7,264 bases of DNA from Deltaproteobacteria bacterium (GTDB lineage: Bacteria; Myxococcota_A; UBA9160), in NCBI GenBank assembly GCA_003520425.1, contig DOUU01000191.1:4747-12010 (forward strand). The letters run 5' to 3'. This document shows, piece after piece, positions 6,356 through 7,264 of the stretch. Numbering within the stretch: the stretch's first letter is position 1; every line of letters begins with the position of its first letter. The notes beneath the pieces were generated by a model. It made no database searches and was not told the DNA's origin. It was given only the letters and a program-made list of their open reading frames with translations. The position numbers and the translations under genes are program-made.

Positions 6356-6363
6356 CTCCTTAT
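6356..6363 (-). promoter_or_regulatory. Ribosome binding site of the CBS-pair gene
   Basis: On the minus strand, ATAAGGAG ends 6 nt before ATG (6349-6347). It is a near-perfect Shine-Dalgarno and fixes the start of the 145-aa protein rather than the 40-residue-longer frame. Confidence 0.8.
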
Positions 6364-6364
6364 A

Positions 6365-6387
6365 GGCATTGAAGCAAGCTTCATGCC
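6365..6387 (-). repeat. Hairpin directly upstream of the CBS-gene ribosome site
   Basis: On the minus strand, GGCAT...ATGCC enclose GAAG/CTTC with a 4-nt loop and a single bulged T. This gives about 9 pairs over 23 nt. Its 3' edge is one base from the Shine-Dalgarno at 6356-6363. It might modulate ribosome access, mark an mRNA processing site, or act as an operator dyad. No T-run follows, so it is not a classic terminator for the gene upstream. Confidence 0.4.
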
Positions 6388-6484
6388 GACGGCCCGTGCA
6401 GATCGCTGAGGGATCCAAAATCGAAGGCGAAGCCGTGAAGGACAAGGCACCATCCGTCTTATCAGCCATCGCCAGTGTCGCGAT

Positions 6485-7264
6485 TCATTCGAGGTAGCGC
6501 TGCTCGATCGCAGACAGCAGGCCGGCGCGCACCACGTCCACATCCATATCCTCCGTCTTGTCGGAGATCCTGGATTCGAGCTCCTGGACGGCGGCGCTCA
6601 GCTCGTCATCATGGATCACAGAGCGGATCCAGCGAGAGAAATCTGCGCGTTGCGCATGGAAGCGGACCGTGGCAAGCGCGCAGGTTGTCAACGCCCAGTG
6701 GAAATCCTCAAGGTTGGCCGCATCGTATCCAGGCTCCGACCCCTCCACATGGAAATGGAAGCACAGGTTCTCGGGAAGCGTGGCTCGCGCGTACTTGTGC
6801 CAATGTCGCACATGGGAGCTGGTGCGGGGCGCACGCGTGAAGACACGAGGCGGAGACAACTCGTCGCGCCGGGCCAGCACGGCTTGGCCGAATCGCGCGG
6901 CATCGACCATCTGCACGAAGGGCTTCTGCCACCTCTCCTCAACCACGGCGATCGGGTCCGGCGAACCGGCGGGGAGAATGCGGCGCCCGGACGGCAACGC
7001 CACGATCACGTCGAGCTCCTTCCACACCTCATCTTTCAGCTCTCCTGGCTGGTAGGTGACAAAGCAGTAGCCCTTCTGGGAGGGATCGAAGTACTTCGAG
7101 GTTTCGGCGTCCCGTCCGAATGGAACGTGCGCCTCGTCGACTACGATCCAGTGGGGAAGGCCCGTGGCGGCTCGCTCCCGTTCAAGTTGCGCGAGTAACG
7201 AGGCCTTGTACGCACGGCGAGCAGGGCCGTCTAGGCGCGACACGTCCACGATCACGCTGCCGAA
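6485..7264 (-). CDS. Partial ATPase-like gene, 3' part of a probable HAD/HerA (DUF87)-type protein
   Basis: The frame is open from the right window edge to TGA at 6487-6485, giving 259 visible residues; the 5' end lies outside. Near the visible start is a Walker B motif, HWIVVDEAH (about visible residues 38-46), preceded by a hydrophobic strand VIVDVSRLDG, as in HerA/DUF87-type P-loop ATPases. The C-terminal third contains HVRHWHKYAR and SRWIRSVIHDDELSAAV, ending IEQRYLE. This closely resembles the C-terminal region I recall from bacterial proteins fusing a Cof-like HAD phosphatase domain to a HerA-like ATPase. The expected HAD domain and Walker A would be upstream and are not visible. The GTG at 7255 is not a credible start because it would remove the strand before Walker B and all of Walker A. 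Function is unknown; the resemblance is from memory of the family and needs a domain search. Confidence 0.65.
   Translation of the reverse strand, partial: FGSVIVDVSRLDGPARRAYKASLLAQLERERAATGLPHWIVVDEAHVPFGRDAETSKYFDPSQKGYCFVTYQPGELKDEVWKELDVIVALPSGRRILPAGSPDPIAVVEERWQKPFVQMVDAARFGQAVLARRDELSPPRVFTRAPRTSSHVRHWHKYARATLPENLCFHFHVEGSEPGYDAANLEDFHWALTTCALATVRFHAQRADFSRWIRSVIHDDELSAAVQELESRISDKTEDMDVDVVRAGLLSAIEQRYLE

Noticed and set aside
6350..6469. 40-residue N-terminal extension of the CBS protein
   Set aside because: There is a near-perfect Shine-Dalgarno just before the internal ATG at 6349, and the extension contains no CBS or signal-peptide character.
1..7264. CRISPR arrays, tRNA/rRNA genes, transposases or insertion-sequence ends
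   Set aside because: I looked for them and saw no spaced direct repeats, tRNA-like cloverleaf, transposase motifs or terminal inverted repeats with target duplications.

Overview
The window comes from a GC-rich bacterial chromosome (roughly 60-65% GC by eye; not counted). Codon third positions are strongly G/C, Shine-Dalgarno sites are canonical, and there are long spurious antisense open frames, as expected at high GC. I cannot name a lineage. The gene types (short-form 6PGDH, xylulokinase-like FGGY kinase, bacterial S1P-lyase-like enzyme, HAD/HerA-type ATPase) suit proteobacterial, actinobacterial or less-studied soil phyla.

Layout. Positions 150-5663 hold four plus-strand genes: a short-form 6-phosphogluconate dehydrogenase (150-1169), a phosphotriesterase-family metallohydrolase that is probably a lactonase (1464-2570), an FGGY sugar kinase (2639-4234), and a PLP-dependent enzyme of the sphingosine-1-phosphate lyase family (4239-5663). 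The last three are tightly packed; kinase and lyase are 4 bp apart. The first is separated from the rest by a 294-bp non-coding gap carrying several consecutive inverted repeats. Positions 5664-5911 lie between convergent genes; I see no gene and no convincing intrinsic terminator there. On the minus strand follow a two-CBS-domain protein (5912-6349) and, upstream of it, the 3' part of an ATPase-like gene with a Walker B motif that runs off the right edge (6485-7264).

How the genes may work together. Lactonase, FGGY kinase and 6PGDH match, step for step, a route from a sugar lactone to the sugar acid, its phosphate, and a decarboxylated ketose phosphate. The kinase/6PGDH pairing recalls GntK/GntZ of the Bacillus gluconate operon. 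The S1P-lyase-like enzyme does not fit that route. It suggests that the kinase makes a phosphorylated substrate (perhaps an amino-polyol or amino-alcohol phosphate) which the lyase cleaves. A position expected to hold a phosphate-binding His in S1P lyases is Gln here, so the substrate is probably not sphingosine-1-phosphate. This four-gene cassette is the best candidate in the window for an undescribed pathway.

The minus-strand pair looks like an unrelated housekeeping or signalling unit. The CBS gene has a hairpin directly next to its ribosome binding site.
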